A DNA stretch of 16,686 nucleotides from Deltaproteobacteria bacterium (GCA_016234955.1 JACRNN010000062.1:1-16686); one strand, 5' to 3'. Shown: positions 5,490 through 13,160, counted from the first letter of the stretch. A program made the numbers and translations. Notes: generated by a model from the letters alone, not told the origin.

Positions 5490-6917
5490 ATGGAATTGAC
5501 GGTGAACGAAATAGTCAGGGCAACGGGCGGCACACTGCGCGACGGCGAGGCCGCGCCGATGGTCTCCGGCATATCGACCGATTCGAGGCGGGTACGGGAG
5601 AGGGAGGCCTTCTTCGCGCTTAAGGGGCCTAACTTCGACGGCCACGGCTTTGTCCGGGACGTCCTGGCCAAAGGGGCCTCATGCGTTGTCGTGGAGAGGG
5701 GGTTTACGCCTCCGCCGGACGCCTGCGCCGTAGCGGTCGGGGATACTCTCAAGGCCCTCGGCGACCTCGCCTCTTACTGGAGGGGGCTCCACGATATACC
5801 CGTCATCGCCGTGAGCGGGAGCGCAGGGAAGACCACGACCAAGGATATGATAGCCTCCATCCTCTCCGTCAGCAGGCCGGTTTTAAAGACGGCGGGGAAC
5901 TTCAATAACCTCATAGGACTGCCCCTTACGCTCTTCGGCCTCGACAGAGGCCACAGGGCCGCGGTCCTCGAGCTCGGGATAAGCGAGCCGTTCGAGATGG
6001 AGAGGCTCGTCGAGATATGCGCCCCCGGCGCGGGCGTCATAACCAATATCGGCGGCGCGCATCTTAAGACGCTCGGAAGCATCGAGGGGGTGGCAAAGGC
6101 GAAGTCAGCCCTCTTTACCAATATAGGCGTTGACGGTACAAGGGTTGTAAACCGTGACGACCAGTGGGTGGCGCGGCTTTCCGCCGGGTTGCGGAACGTC
6201 GTAACGTACAGCCTCAAGCACAGGGCCGACGTCATGGTCAAGGGCTGCTCCGTAGATAGGGGGCTCGGGCACGTCGACGCCGTATACCGCGTCAGGGGCG
6301 TGGATATGGAGGCACGGATCAACGGCGCGTCCGCCGCCAACGTCATGAACGGCGCCGCCGCGATAGCCTCTACGCTCCATCTGGACGTCTCCGGAGACGA
6401 GATAAGGGAGGGGCTCCGGGCGTTCACCCCGGCGTCAGGGCGCATGTCCACGGTAAAGATAGGGGCTCTCACCGTCCTTGACGACACGTATAACGCCAAC
6501 CCGACGTCCGTGGCGGCTTCTCTTGAGACGCTCTCAACGGCCAAGGGGAGGAAGGTGGCGATACTCGGGGACATGCTCGAGCTTGGAGATGCCTCCGGCC
6601 CTGAACACAGGAAGATAGGCAGGCTTGCCGGCTCCCTCGGCGCCGACGCGATAGTGGCCATAGGGGAGTGGTCAAGGGCGATCTGCGATGGCGCCGTGGA
6701 GGCCGGGTTGAAGTCGGTACATGCCTTCAAGGATAAGAGGGAGGCGATAGAGGGGATAGAGGGGCTTTTGAGGGAAGGGGACACGGTCCTTGTGAAAGGC
6801 TCAAGGGGGATGCGCCTTGAGGAGGTGGTCGACGCCATCAGGGCCTCCTGGGACGCGGCCGACGGGAGATCAGGGGGTCCGCGGGCCGACGCCGTAAAGA
6901 CCGTTGCCAAGAGCTAA
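5490..6917 (+). CDS. murF: UDP-MurNAc-tripeptide:D-Ala-D-Ala ligase MurF
   Basis: MurF joins D-Ala-D-Ala (made by Ddl) to UDP-MurNAc-tripeptide, completing the pentapeptide precursor. From ATG 5490 the protein is 475 aa, the usual length. The N-terminal domain contains GISTDSRRVREREAFFALKG (27-46). The ATP loop is GSAGKTTTK (110-118). FNNLIGLPLTL (138-148) is typical of MurF, and the Lys of AKSALF (about 205) is the probable carbamylated residue. The C-terminal domain carries LDDTYNANPTS (330-340), LGDMLELG (359-366) and LVKGSRGMRLE (434-444). The frame is open upstream to 5409 inside the murE end, but the family N-terminus (MELTVNEIVRATGG) and GAGGGA at 5474-5479, 10 nt upstream, support ATG 5490. 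This leaves a 37-nt gap after murE. It ends in TAA, one of only two TAA stops among 14 genes. Confidence 0.96.
   Translation: MELTVNEIVRATGGTLRDGEAAPMVSGISTDSRRVREREAFFALKGPNFDGHGFVRDVLAKGASCVVVERGFTPPPDACAVAVGDTLKALGDLASYWRGLHDIPVIAVSGSAGKTTTKDMIASILSVSRPVLKTAGNFNNLIGLPLTLFGLDRGHRAAVLELGISEPFEMERLVEICAPGAGVITNIGGAHLKTLGSIEGVAKAKSALFTNIGVDGTRVVNRDDQWVARLSAGLRNVVTYSLKHRADVMVKGCSVDRGLGHVDAVYRVRGVDMEARINGASAANVMNGAAAIASTLHLDVSGDEIREGLRAFTPASGRMSTVKIGALTVLDDTYNANPTSVAASLETLSTAKGRKVAILGDMLELGDASGPEHRKIGRLAGSLGADAIVAIGEWSRAICDGAVEAGLKSVHAFKDKREAIEGIEGLLREGDTVLVKGSRGMRLEEVVDAIRASWDAADGRSGGPRADAVKTVAKS
6204..6230 (+). repeat. 27-bp near-identical tract in murF (partner at 4704-4730)
   Basis: Second copy of the tract described at 4704-4730. 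The two mismatches fall at the third base of the His codon and the first base of the Gly/Arg codon, leaving a 17-base perfect run to the left and GGGCCGAC to the right. Confidence 0.8.
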
Positions 6918-6935
6918 CAACCGGGGGTTTTCAGT

Positions 6936-8009
6936 ATGCTCCATTATTTTTTATATCCGCTGGCGAAGCACCACACGATATTCAACGTATTTCAGTACAT
7001 AACCTTCAGGACTATATATGCGGTCGTGACGGCGCTGCTGTTGAGCTTTATCGCCGGGCCGTATCTGATAAATAAATTGAAGTCCCTCAACGTAGGCGAG
7101 GTCGTGAGGACCGACGGCCCGCAGTCCCACCTGAGCAAGCAGGGCACGCCCACGATGGGCGGGGCGATAATACTCCTTGTGGTCATCGTCTCGGTGCTCG
7201 TCTGGGGCAACATAACCAATTCGTACCTGTGGATTCTGGTCTTTGTCACCCTCGGCATGGGGGCGATAGGCTTCGCGGACGATTACAGCAAGGTCGTGCG
7301 TAAGAAAAAGGGCGGCATGCGGCCCGCCGTGAAGTTCGGCTGCCAGGTGGCGGTGGCGCTCGTGGCCGCGCTCCTGCTCTATTATTCGGGCTTCAATACG
7401 GTGGTGACCATACCGTTTTTCAAGGAAGTGCAGATGGACATGAGGTGGCTCTACGTGCCGTTTACCGTCTTTGTCATCGTGGGGACGTCCAACGCCGTAA
7501 ACCTGACCGACGGGCTCGACGGGCTCGCCATAGGCCCGATGACCATAGCCGCCGCCACGTATATGCTCCTGGCGTATCTGGCGGGCAACGTGAAGATAGC
7601 GAGCTACCTCCACATAATGTATGTCCCGCGGGCCGGGGAGCTTGCGGTCTTCGCAGGGGCCATGGTCGGGGCGAGCCTCGGTTTCCTCTGGTTCAACACG
7701 TACCCGGCCCAGGTATTCATGGGCGACGTGGGCTCGCTCTCGCTCGGGGGGGCGCTCGGCTCGCTGGCCGTCATAACCAAGAACGAAGTCCTCCTTCTCG
7801 TCATCGGAGGCATATTCGTCGTGGAGGCGCTCTCCGTGATATTCCAGGTGGGCTCCTACAAGCTTACCGGCAAGAGGGTATTCGCCATGGCGCCCATCCA
7901 CCACCATTACGAGATAAAGGGATGGCCGGAGCCGAAGATAATAGTGAGGTTCTGGATAATAGCCATCATACTGGCGCTCGTCGCCATAAGCACGCTCAAG
8001 ATAAGATGA
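6936..8009 (+). CDS. mraY: Phospho-N-acetylmuramoyl-pentapeptide transferase MraY
   Basis: MraY is the integral membrane enzyme that moves phospho-MurNAc-pentapeptide from UDP to undecaprenyl phosphate, giving lipid I. The 357-residue protein is of standard length with about ten hydrophobic helices. Diagnostic motifs are HLSKQGTPTMGG (65-76), the Asp pair in GFADDYSKV (112-120), SNAVNLTDGLDGLA (185-198), FMGDVGSLSLGG (261-272) and the MAPIHHHYE cluster (318-326), all part of the Mg2+/uridine active site in this family. The substrate loop reads S-H-L-S-K-Q where many homologues have S-H-x-x-K-x, so it is ordinary. ATG 6936 is preceded by a G-rich GGGGG (6923-6927), 8 nt upstream. The stop overlaps the murD start (ATGA at 8006-8009), implying coupling. 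murF ends 18 nt upstream. Confidence 0.98.
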   Translation: MLHYFLYPLAKHHTIFNVFQYITFRTIYAVVTALLLSFIAGPYLINKLKSLNVGEVVRTDGPQSHLSKQGTPTMGGAIILLVVIVSVLVWGNITNSYLWILVFVTLGMGAIGFADDYSKVVRKKKGGMRPAVKFGCQVAVALVAALLLYYSGFNTVVTIPFFKEVQMDMRWLYVPFTVFVIVGTSNAVNLTDGLDGLAIGPMTIAAATYMLLAYLAGNVKIASYLHIMYVPRAGELAVFAGAMVGASLGFLWFNTYPAQVFMGDVGSLSLGGALGSLAVITKNEVLLLVIGGIFVVEALSVIFQVGSYKLTGKRVFAMAPIHHHYEIKGWPEPKIIVRFWIIAIILALVAISTLKIR

Positions 8010-9415
8010 GGGTCGAAGCGGCCGTGGATAGGGTCAAACAGGGTGGATGCCTTAAAAAGGCGGCGCAGGCCCTTGCCGGCAAGAGGGCGCTCGTCGTCGG
8101 CCTGGCCTCCACCGGCATAGCCGCCGCGAGGTTCCTTAAAAAATGCGGCGCCGTTGTGACGGCCTCGGACGCAAAGCAGTTATCCGAGCTTAACGGGGCC
8201 GGGGATCTTATAGATATTGGCGTTACGGTCGAGGCGGGGGCGGATGAGCCGGCCGGAGCGCAGGGGGCGCGGATGATAGTGGTGAGCCCCGGCGTGCCGT
8301 ATGACCTGCCATTTCTTGAGCGCGCGCGCTCTCGCGGCGCGGAGGTCATAAGCGAGGTCGAACTCGCGTACCGCTTCATGGACGCGCCGGTAGTGGCGAT
8401 AGCCGGGACCAACGGCAAGACGACCACCACCGCGCTCCTGGGCAGGGCGCTTGAGGATGCGGGAAGGAAGGTATTTGTCGGGGGCAACATCGGGACCCCG
8501 GCCATAGAGTACGTCGAGGGCGGAGGGGGGGCTTCGGTCTGCGTCCTTGAGATAAGCTCCTTTCACCTCGAGACGACGGCGGGCTTCAACCCGCACATCG
8601 GGGTGCTCCTCAATATAACGGAGGACCACCTCGACAGGTACAGGGACTTCGGACACTACGCGCAGACCAAGTTCAGGCTCTTTGAGAACCAGGGCCCCCG
8701 GGACTACGCCGTGGTCAACATGAACGACCCCGTGATAGCCGGACGGGCAAAGGCCGGGCTTGGGCTTGGCAGGGTGGTCCCCTTTACCGTATCGGGCAGG
8801 CTCAAGAATGGTCTGTACCTCGACGGGGATTCGATAGTCTACGTTAGGGAAGGAGTTAGGGAGGTCTACGGCCCCGTAAGCGGTTTCGGATTGAAGGGGC
8901 TGCACAACATGGAGAACATCATGGCCGTAGTGGCCGCGGCGCGTCTCATGGGAGTAGGAAGGGAGAGCCTGCTTGGCACGCTTAAGCGGTTCAAGGGGTT
9001 GAGTCACAGGATGGAGGCGGTGAGGGAGCTTGACGGGGTCGTCTACGTGGACGATTCCAAGGGGACCAACATCGGCGCGCTAATGATGGCCCTCAGGGGC
9101 GTGAAGGGCCCGGTCGTACTGATAGCCGGGGGCAGGGACAAGGGGGGCGATTACGGCGTATTGAAAGACCTCGTAAAGGAAAAGGTCAGGCTTATGGTCC
9201 TTATAGGCGAGGCGCGATTGAAGATGGAGCGGGCCCTCGGGCCCTATACCGGGACGGTGAAGGCGGACACCCTTGAAGAGGCCGTCAGGGCGGCGCGCGA
9301 CGCGGCGCGCAAGGGAGATACAGTGCTCCTCTGCCCCGCGTGCTCCAGCTTCGACATGTTCAAGAGCTACAAGGAGCGCGGCGAGCGCTTCAGGGCATGC
9401 GTGGAGGCCCTTTGA
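8006..9415 (+). CDS. murD: UDP-MurNAc-L-alanine:D-glutamate ligase MurD
   Basis: MurD adds D-Glu to UDP-MurNAc-L-Ala. From the ATG overlapping the mraY stop, the protein is 469 aa, slightly long because about 25 residues (MRVEAAVDRVKQGG...) precede the Rossmann segment KRALVVGLASTGIAAA (26-41). Motifs: SPGVP (94-98), ATP loop GTNGKTTT (134-141), LEISSFHLE (181-189), LNITEDHLDRY (202-212), K222 in QTKFRLF as the probable carbamylated Lys, YVDDSKGTN (347-355), AGGRDKGGDY (374-383) and LLCPACSSFDMF (441-452), where most homologues have Ser in place of C443. The frame is open 187 codons further upstream inside mraY, but that part has no ligase homology and the 4-nt overlap fixes the start. Its stop overlaps the probable TTG start of ftsW. 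Confidence 0.96.
   Translation: MRVEAAVDRVKQGGCLKKAAQALAGKRALVVGLASTGIAAARFLKKCGAVVTASDAKQLSELNGAGDLIDIGVTVEAGADEPAGAQGARMIVVSPGVPYDLPFLERARSRGAEVISEVELAYRFMDAPVVAIAGTNGKTTTTALLGRALEDAGRKVFVGGNIGTPAIEYVEGGGGASVCVLEISSFHLETTAGFNPHIGVLLNITEDHLDRYRDFGHYAQTKFRLFENQGPRDYAVVNMNDPVIAGRAKAGLGLGRVVPFTVSGRLKNGLYLDGDSIVYVREGVREVYGPVSGFGLKGLHNMENIMAVVAAARLMGVGRESLLGTLKRFKGLSHRMEAVRELDGVVYVDDSKGTNIGALMMALRGVKGPVVLIAGGRDKGGDYGVLKDLVKEKVRLMVLIGEARLKMERALGPYTGTVKADTLEEAVRAARDAARKGDTVLLCPACSSFDMFKSYKERGERFRACVEAL
8403..8430 (+). repeat. 28-bp perfect direct repeat, copy in murD P-loop (partner at 4269-4296)
   Basis: Second copy of the tract described at 4269-4296, encoding the GTNGKTTT loop of MurD. murC (GTHGKTTT) and murF (GSAGKTTTK) have the same motif but differ in several bases here, so the identity is specific to the murE-murD pair. 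Confidence 0.85.
9403..9407 (+). promoter_or_regulatory. Ribosome binding site suggesting a TTG start for ftsW
   Basis: GGAGG lies inside the last codons of murD, 4 nt before TTG 9412, whose TTGA overlaps the murD stop. The competing in-frame ATG at 9397 lies upstream of this GGAGG and has only CAGG two bases in front. The short 4-nt spacing weakens the case for TTG, so the start stays uncertain by five codons. Confidence 0.45.
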
Positions 9416-10512
9416 TAAGGCTTAAGGACATAGACAGGCTTTTGATAGTCTCCACCCTGCTGCTCGTGGCGACAGGGGTCGTGATGGTCTGGTCAACGAG
9501 CTACATATTCGCGATGAAGAGGTACGGGGACGAGTACTTCTTCGTAAAGAAGCACCTTACGTTCGCCGTCGGCGGGATTATCCTCTTCATTATAGCGGCG
9601 CGCATCCCGTATACGATGTACCGCAAGATGGTATACCCGATACTGTTCCTCGCCGCCGCGTTCCTCGTCTGCATATACGTACCGAGGCTCGGTTTTTCGG
9701 CCGGGGGGGCGCGCAGGTGGGTAAGGCTCGGCCCCGTGGCGTTCCAGCCCTCGGAGCCGGCAAAGCTCGCGGTGGTAGTCTTTCTCGCGTATTCGCTCGC
9801 GGCAAAGGCCGATAAGATAAAGACGTTCGCGATAGGTTTTCTGCCCAATGTGCTCATACCGGGCGTGATAATAGGGCTGATACTGCTCGAGCCGGACCTC
9901 GGCACGGCGGTGACCCTGGCATTGATAGTCGGCCTCATGGTCTTCATAGGGGGGGTGAGGTTCAGGTACCTGCTCGCCCTCGGGGCGGCCGCCCTGCCGC
10001 TCATATACGTAGTAATACACAACTTCGGCTACATGATGGACAGGATAACGGTCTTTCTCGACCCGTGGAAAGACCCGGAGGGCAAGGGCTTCCAGATGGT
10101 GCAGTCCTTCCTGGCCGTCGGCTCAGGGGGCATACACGGGGTCGGGCTCGGGGAGGGTAAGCAGAAGCTCTTCTACCTGCCGGAGGCGCATACCGATTTC
10201 ATATTCTCGGTCATCGGCGAAGAGCTCGGGCTGATAGGGATAGGGTTCGTGATATTTTTCTACCTGGTCTTCCTCTACTGCGGGGTCAAAATAGCCCTCA
10301 AGGCCAGGGACCTCTACGGCACGTACCTGGCGCTCGGCCTGACCTTCATGGTCGTGCTCCAGGCCGCCGTGAACATGGCGGTGGTGCTCGGGCTCCTGCC
10401 CCCCAAGGGGCTCCCCCTGCCGTTCATAAGCTACGGGGGGACTTCCCTTGCCGTCAACTTGATAGCCGTGGGCATAATGCTCAATATATGCATCAAGGAA
10501 AACGAGGCGTAG
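9412..10512 (+). CDS. ftsW: Septal peptidoglycan glycosyltransferase FtsW (SEDS family)
   Basis: FtsW is the SEDS-family polymerase that makes septal glycan strands from lipid II together with FtsI. From TTG 9412 it has 366 residues (371 from ATG 9397), with about ten hydrophobic segments. Family motifs: GGARRWV (98-104) followed by FQPSEPAKLA (111-120), LLEPDLGTA (158-166), GGIHGVGLGEGKQK (239-252), the catalytic region LPEAHTDFIFSVIGEELG (256-273) with the essential Asp (D262) of SEDS enzymes, and PKGLPLPFISYGGTS (331-345). The short, fairly hydrophobic N-terminus and location between murD and murG point to FtsW rather than the elongation protein RodA. The start overlaps the murD stop. It ends in TAG and is followed by a 79-nt spacer containing a 17-codon mini-ORF. 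Confidence 0.95.
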   Translation: MIRLKDIDRLLIVSTLLLVATGVVMVWSTSYIFAMKRYGDEYFFVKKHLTFAVGGIILFIIAARIPYTMYRKMVYPILFLAAAFLVCIYVPRLGFSAGGARRWVRLGPVAFQPSEPAKLAVVVFLAYSLAAKADKIKTFAIGFLPNVLIPGVIIGLILLEPDLGTAVTLALIVGLMVFIGGVRFRYLLALGAAALPLIYVVIHNFGYMMDRITVFLDPWKDPEGKGFQMVQSFLAVGSGGIHGVGLGEGKQKLFYLPEAHTDFIFSVIGEELGLIGIGFVIFFYLVFLYCGVKIALKARDLYGTYLALGLTFMVVLQAAVNMAVVLGLLPPKGLPLPFISYGGTSLAVNLIAVGIMLNICIKENEA

Positions 10513-10535
10513 GCCTTTTGAGGGGGGCATTGAGA

Positions 10536-10589
10536 ATGAAACCGGGGCGTCCCGTATCGACGGGGGCGGGCAAGAGGGACGAGTCTTGA
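10536..10589 (+). CDS. Possible 17-codon leader ORF before murG
   Basis: An ATG at 10536, preceded 8 nt upstream by a G-rich Shine-Dalgarno-like run (AGGGGGG, 10521-10527), opens 17 codons (MKPGRPVSTGAGKRDES) ending in TGA at 10587-10589. That TGA overlaps an in-frame murG TTG (10586-10588) as TTGA, and the murG ATG follows 2 nt later. The ORF could be a leader whose translation opens the murG start; its DNA can form two mutually exclusive small hairpins (10543-10554 or 10550-10565). It could equally be a chance ORF. No known peptide family is recognised. Confidence 0.25.
   Translation: MKPGRPVSTGAGKRDES
10574..10579 (+). promoter_or_regulatory. Ribosome binding site of murG
   Basis: GAGGGA lies 6 nt before TTG 10586 and 12 nt before ATG 10592. 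Spacing favours the TTG and codon type favours the ATG; the two differ by only two residues (M-N). Confidence 0.5.
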
Positions 10590-10591
10590 AC

Positions 10592-11716
10592 ATGCGCAGC
10601 GAGCGCGAGGCCGCGGGGAGCTTCAAGCTTATTTTCGCGGGGGGAGGCACCGGCGGGCATCTGTTCCCGGCGCTCGCCCTTGCACAGGAGTTCAAGAGGA
10701 TAGACCCCGGCGTCGAGGTGGTTTTCATAGGGGGCAGGGGGGGGCTTGAGGAGAAGATAGTGCCCGGATACGGCTACCCGCTCAAGCTCCTGAACGTCGA
10801 GGGCATAAAGAGACGGAGCGGGATGCAGCGCCTGAGGGCGCTCGGCAAGGCCTTCAAAGCGACGGTCGAGGCCGTCGGCATACTGCGCTCCATAAAGCCC
10901 GACGGCGTCATCGGGAGCGGGAGCTATTCTTCCGCCCCGGTCGTCACGGCGGCGAAGCTGTTAGGGATAAGGACGGCCATACTGGAGCAGAACGCGCTCC
11001 CGGGGCTTACTAACCGGGTCCTGGGAAAGCTGGTCGACAGGATATACATATCATTCGAGGAGGCAAGGGGGTACTTCCCCGGCGGCAGGACGGTGCTCTC
11101 AGGGAACCCGATAAGGAGGGAGATACTGGAGAGCCGGGGGGAGTTGGAGGAGGAAGAGGCGGCCGGGGCTGAGAAGTTCTCGATACTCGTCTTCGGGGGG
11201 AGCCAGGGCGCAACGGCGATCAACGCGGCCTTCCTCGACTCTACCGAGTACCTGACGGATATATGGAACTCCTTGCGGGTGGTGCACCAGACCGGGGAAG
11301 AGGGGTTCGAGGGAGTAAAGGCGGCCTACAAGAGAAAGGGGCTCAAGGTGGAGCTCTACAGGTTCATAGACGACATGGGCGGGGCCTACAGGTCGGCGGA
11401 CCTCGCGGTGTGCAGGGCCGGGGCCACTTCCATAGCGGAGATGACCGCCATGGGGCTGCCCTCCATACTCATCCCGTATCCGTTCGCCTCCGACGACCAC
11501 CAGACGGTGAACGCGCGGTGTCTCGCGGACAAGGGCGCGGCCGTCATGATACGCCAGGACAACCTCACCGGCAGCGCCCTGGCGGGCGCGCTGAGGAAAT
11601 TGTATAAAGACCGGAAGGAGTTCAAGGCGATGGGCGCGGCGGCAAAGGCGTTCGGCAAGCCTGGGGCCGCGGAGATGATAGCGGGGAATTTCCTGAAGGC
11701 GCTCAAGAAGAAGTAG
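10592..11716 (+). CDS. murG: UDP-GlcNAc:lipid I N-acetylglucosaminyltransferase MurG
   Basis: MurG is the peripheral, inner-face glycosyltransferase (GT28 family) that adds GlcNAc to lipid I to give lipid II, the substrate of FtsW. From ATG 10592 it has 374 residues. The N-terminal domain begins KLIFAGGGTGGHLFPALALA with the GGGTGGH loop at 17-23. GSGSYSSAPV (108-117) and LEQNALPGLTNR (131-142) follow. The C-terminal UDP-GlcNAc domain has FGGSQGATAIN (201-211), VCRAGATSIAEMTAMGLPSI (273-292) and PYPFASDDHQTVNA (295-308). An acidic interdomain loop (about 179-195, rich in Glu) and about 10 extra N-terminal residues are small lineage features. The start may instead be TTG 10586. The stop codon lies inside a 12-bp tandem duplication (11710-11733), and the frame stays open to a second stop 12 bases later. 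Confidence 0.97.
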   Translation: MRSEREAAGSFKLIFAGGGTGGHLFPALALAQEFKRIDPGVEVVFIGGRGGLEEKIVPGYGYPLKLLNVEGIKRRSGMQRLRALGKAFKATVEAVGILRSIKPDGVIGSGSYSSAPVVTAAKLLGIRTAILEQNALPGLTNRVLGKLVDRIYISFEEARGYFPGGRTVLSGNPIRREILESRGELEEEEAAGAEKFSILVFGGSQGATAINAAFLDSTEYLTDIWNSLRVVHQTGEEGFEGVKAAYKRKGLKVELYRFIDDMGGAYRSADLAVCRAGATSIAEMTAMGLPSILIPYPFASDDHQTVNARCLADKGAAVMIRQDNLTGSALAGALRKLYKDRKEFKAMGAAAKAFGKPGAAEMIAGNFLKALKKK

Positions 11717-11733
11717 CTCAAGAAGTAGCTCAA
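11710..11733 (+). repeat. Perfect 12-bp tandem duplication across the murG stop codon
   Basis: GAAGTAGCTCAA occurs twice back to back (11710-11721 and 11722-11733). Being 12 bp, it keeps frame and duplicates the murG TAG, so readthrough would add L-K-K and meet another TAG. A partial further copy (GCTCAAGAAG) precedes it at 11701-11710. It looks like a replication-slippage product that lengthened the murG-murC spacer. Confidence 0.9.
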
Positions 11734-11755
11734 CGTAACTCGAAGGGGCGTGTAA

Positions 11756-13156
11756 ATGTACAGAGGAAGGATAAAGAAGATACACTTCATCGGCATCGGC
11801 GGGAGCGGCATGAACGGCATAGCCGAGGTGCTCCTGAACATGGGGTATAAAGTCACCGGCTCCGACCTCAACGACACCGACGTCACGAGGAGGCTCAAGG
11901 GCCTCGGCGCCGTCGTCTACACGGGCCACAGGGCTGAGAACGTCAGGGGCGCCGACTGCGTCGTGTACTCTTCGGCCGTCAGGAAGGACAACCCCGAGAT
12001 AGTGGAGGCGGCATCGAGGCAGACGCCGATTATACCGAGGGCCGAGATGCTCGCCGAGCTTATGCGCCTGAAGTACGGGATAGCGATAGCCGGCACGCAC
12101 GGCAAGACAACGACCACCTCGATGGTCTCCATGATACTGGGCTCGGCGAACATGGACCCGACCATCGTTACCGGGGGCAAGCTCAACATGCTCGGCGCCA
12201 ACGCCAGGCTCGGCGGCGGGGACTTCCTCGTGGCCGAGGCGGACGAGAGCGACGGGAGCTTCCTGAAGCTCTCCCCCACCGTGGCCGTGGTCACGAACAT
12301 AGACAGGGAGCACATGGACCATTACCGCGACATGGAGGAGGTCAAGGGGGCGTATCTCGACTTCATGAACAAGGTCCCTTTCTACGGGTGCGCCGTCATA
12401 TGCCTCGACCATCCGGTCATCCAGGGCCTCATACCGAAGATAACGAGGAGGTTCAAGTCATACGGACTTACGGCCCAGGCCGACATCCACGCAAAGGACA
12501 TAAGGCACAGGGGCATGCAGACCACATTCGAGGTATGGCACGACAGGGAGGACCTCGGCTCCATCACGTTGAACATGCCGGGCGAGTACAACGTCTATAA
12601 CGCCCTTGCCGCCGCGGCGGTGGCGAGGGAGCTCGACATAGGGTTCGAGTCCATCAAGGCCGGGCTTGAGGGGTTTACCGGGGTGGAGAGGAGGTTCCAT
12701 GTAAGGGGCTCCGCCGGGGGCGTCACCGTCGTGGACGACTACGGCCACCACCCCGAGGAGATAAAGGCGGTCTTGAGGGCCGCGAAGAAGGGCTTTGACA
12801 GCAGGGTCGTCGTGGTCTTCCAGCCGCACAGGTACTCAAGGACAAAGGACCTCTTCGAGGAATTCCTCTCCTCATTCAATGACGCCGAGAAGCTCATCCT
12901 CACCGGCATATACCCGGCCGGGGAGGAGAAGATGGAGGGTGTCTCCGGCAAGGCGTTGTACGAAGGCATAAAGGGCCACGGACACAAGGACGTGGCGTTT
13001 GTAGAGGATCTGTCCGGGGTGCCCGCGTACCTCGAGGGCGCCGTAAGCCCGGGGGACATGGTCATAACGCTCGGGGCCGGGGACGTCTGGAAGGCCGGGG
13101 TCGCTTTTCTGGAGCTTCAAGAGAAAGGCCGGGAGGCTCAAGGCCGGGAGAGATAA
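11756..13156 (+). CDS. murC: UDP-MurNAc:L-alanine ligase MurC
   Basis: MurC adds the first stem residue, L-Ala, to UDP-MurNAc in the cytoplasm. The 466-residue protein has family-typical length. The N-terminal Rossmann domain shows HFIGIGGSGMNGIAEVL (10-26) and GSDLND. The ATP loop is AGTHGKTTTTSMV (112-124), with His in place of the Asn seen in MurD and MurE, characteristic of MurC. AEADESDGSFL (160-170) and NIDREHMDHY (181-190) follow. The C-terminal domain carries VDDYGHHPEEI (326-336), FQPHRYSRT (355-363) and TLGAGDVW (438-445). AAGGGG-like bases at 11743-11748, 7 nt before ATG 11756, form the ribosome binding site. The last residues (EKGREAQGRER) are encoded by an imperfect in-frame tandem duplication. 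murB follows within 4 nt. Confidence 0.97.
   Translation: MYRGRIKKIHFIGIGGSGMNGIAEVLLNMGYKVTGSDLNDTDVTRRLKGLGAVVYTGHRAENVRGADCVVYSSAVRKDNPEIVEAASRQTPIIPRAEMLAELMRLKYGIAIAGTHGKTTTTSMVSMILGSANMDPTIVTGGKLNMLGANARLGGGDFLVAEADESDGSFLKLSPTVAVVTNIDREHMDHYRDMEEVKGAYLDFMNKVPFYGCAVICLDHPVIQGLIPKITRRFKSYGLTAQADIHAKDIRHRGMQTTFEVWHDREDLGSITLNMPGEYNVYNALAAAAVARELDIGFESIKAGLEGFTGVERRFHVRGSAGGVTVVDDYGHHPEEIKAVLRAAKKGFDSRVVVVFQPHRYSRTKDLFEEFLSSFNDAEKLILTGIYPAGEEKMEGVSGKALYEGIKGHGHKDVAFVEDLSGVPAYLEGAVSPGDMVITLGAGDVWKAGVAFLELQEKGREAQGRER
13125..13150 (+). repeat. Two copies of an 11-bp repeat at the murC 3' end
   Basis: AAGGCCGGGAG occurs at 13125-13135 and 13140-13150, a 15-bp period that keeps frame and encodes G-R-E twice at the MurC C-terminus. 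A 10-base relative (AAGGCCGGGG) lies at 13091-13100. The second copy supplies the GGGAG in front of murB, so the duplication may have altered the spacing or number of ribosome-binding sites. Confidence 0.75.
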
Positions 13157-13160
13157 AGTG

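Noticed and set aside
5774..6910. 378-codon minus-strand open frame opposite murF
   Set aside because: Same explanation. The translation is Ser/Ala/Thr/Pro-rich, low-complexity and without family motifs.
7445..8005. 187-codon upstream extension of the murD frame inside mraY
   Set aside because: The extension is Arg/Gly-rich and unlike any Mur ligase, while mraY is well supported in the other frame. The ATGA overlap at 8006 gives a normal MurD length.
11099..12412. 437-codon open frame on the minus strand opposite murG/murC
   Set aside because: It is a composition shadow: GC-rich codons on the + strand leave few stops in one antisense frame. The + strand carries two well-supported Mur genes here and the antisense translation has no recognisable motif.
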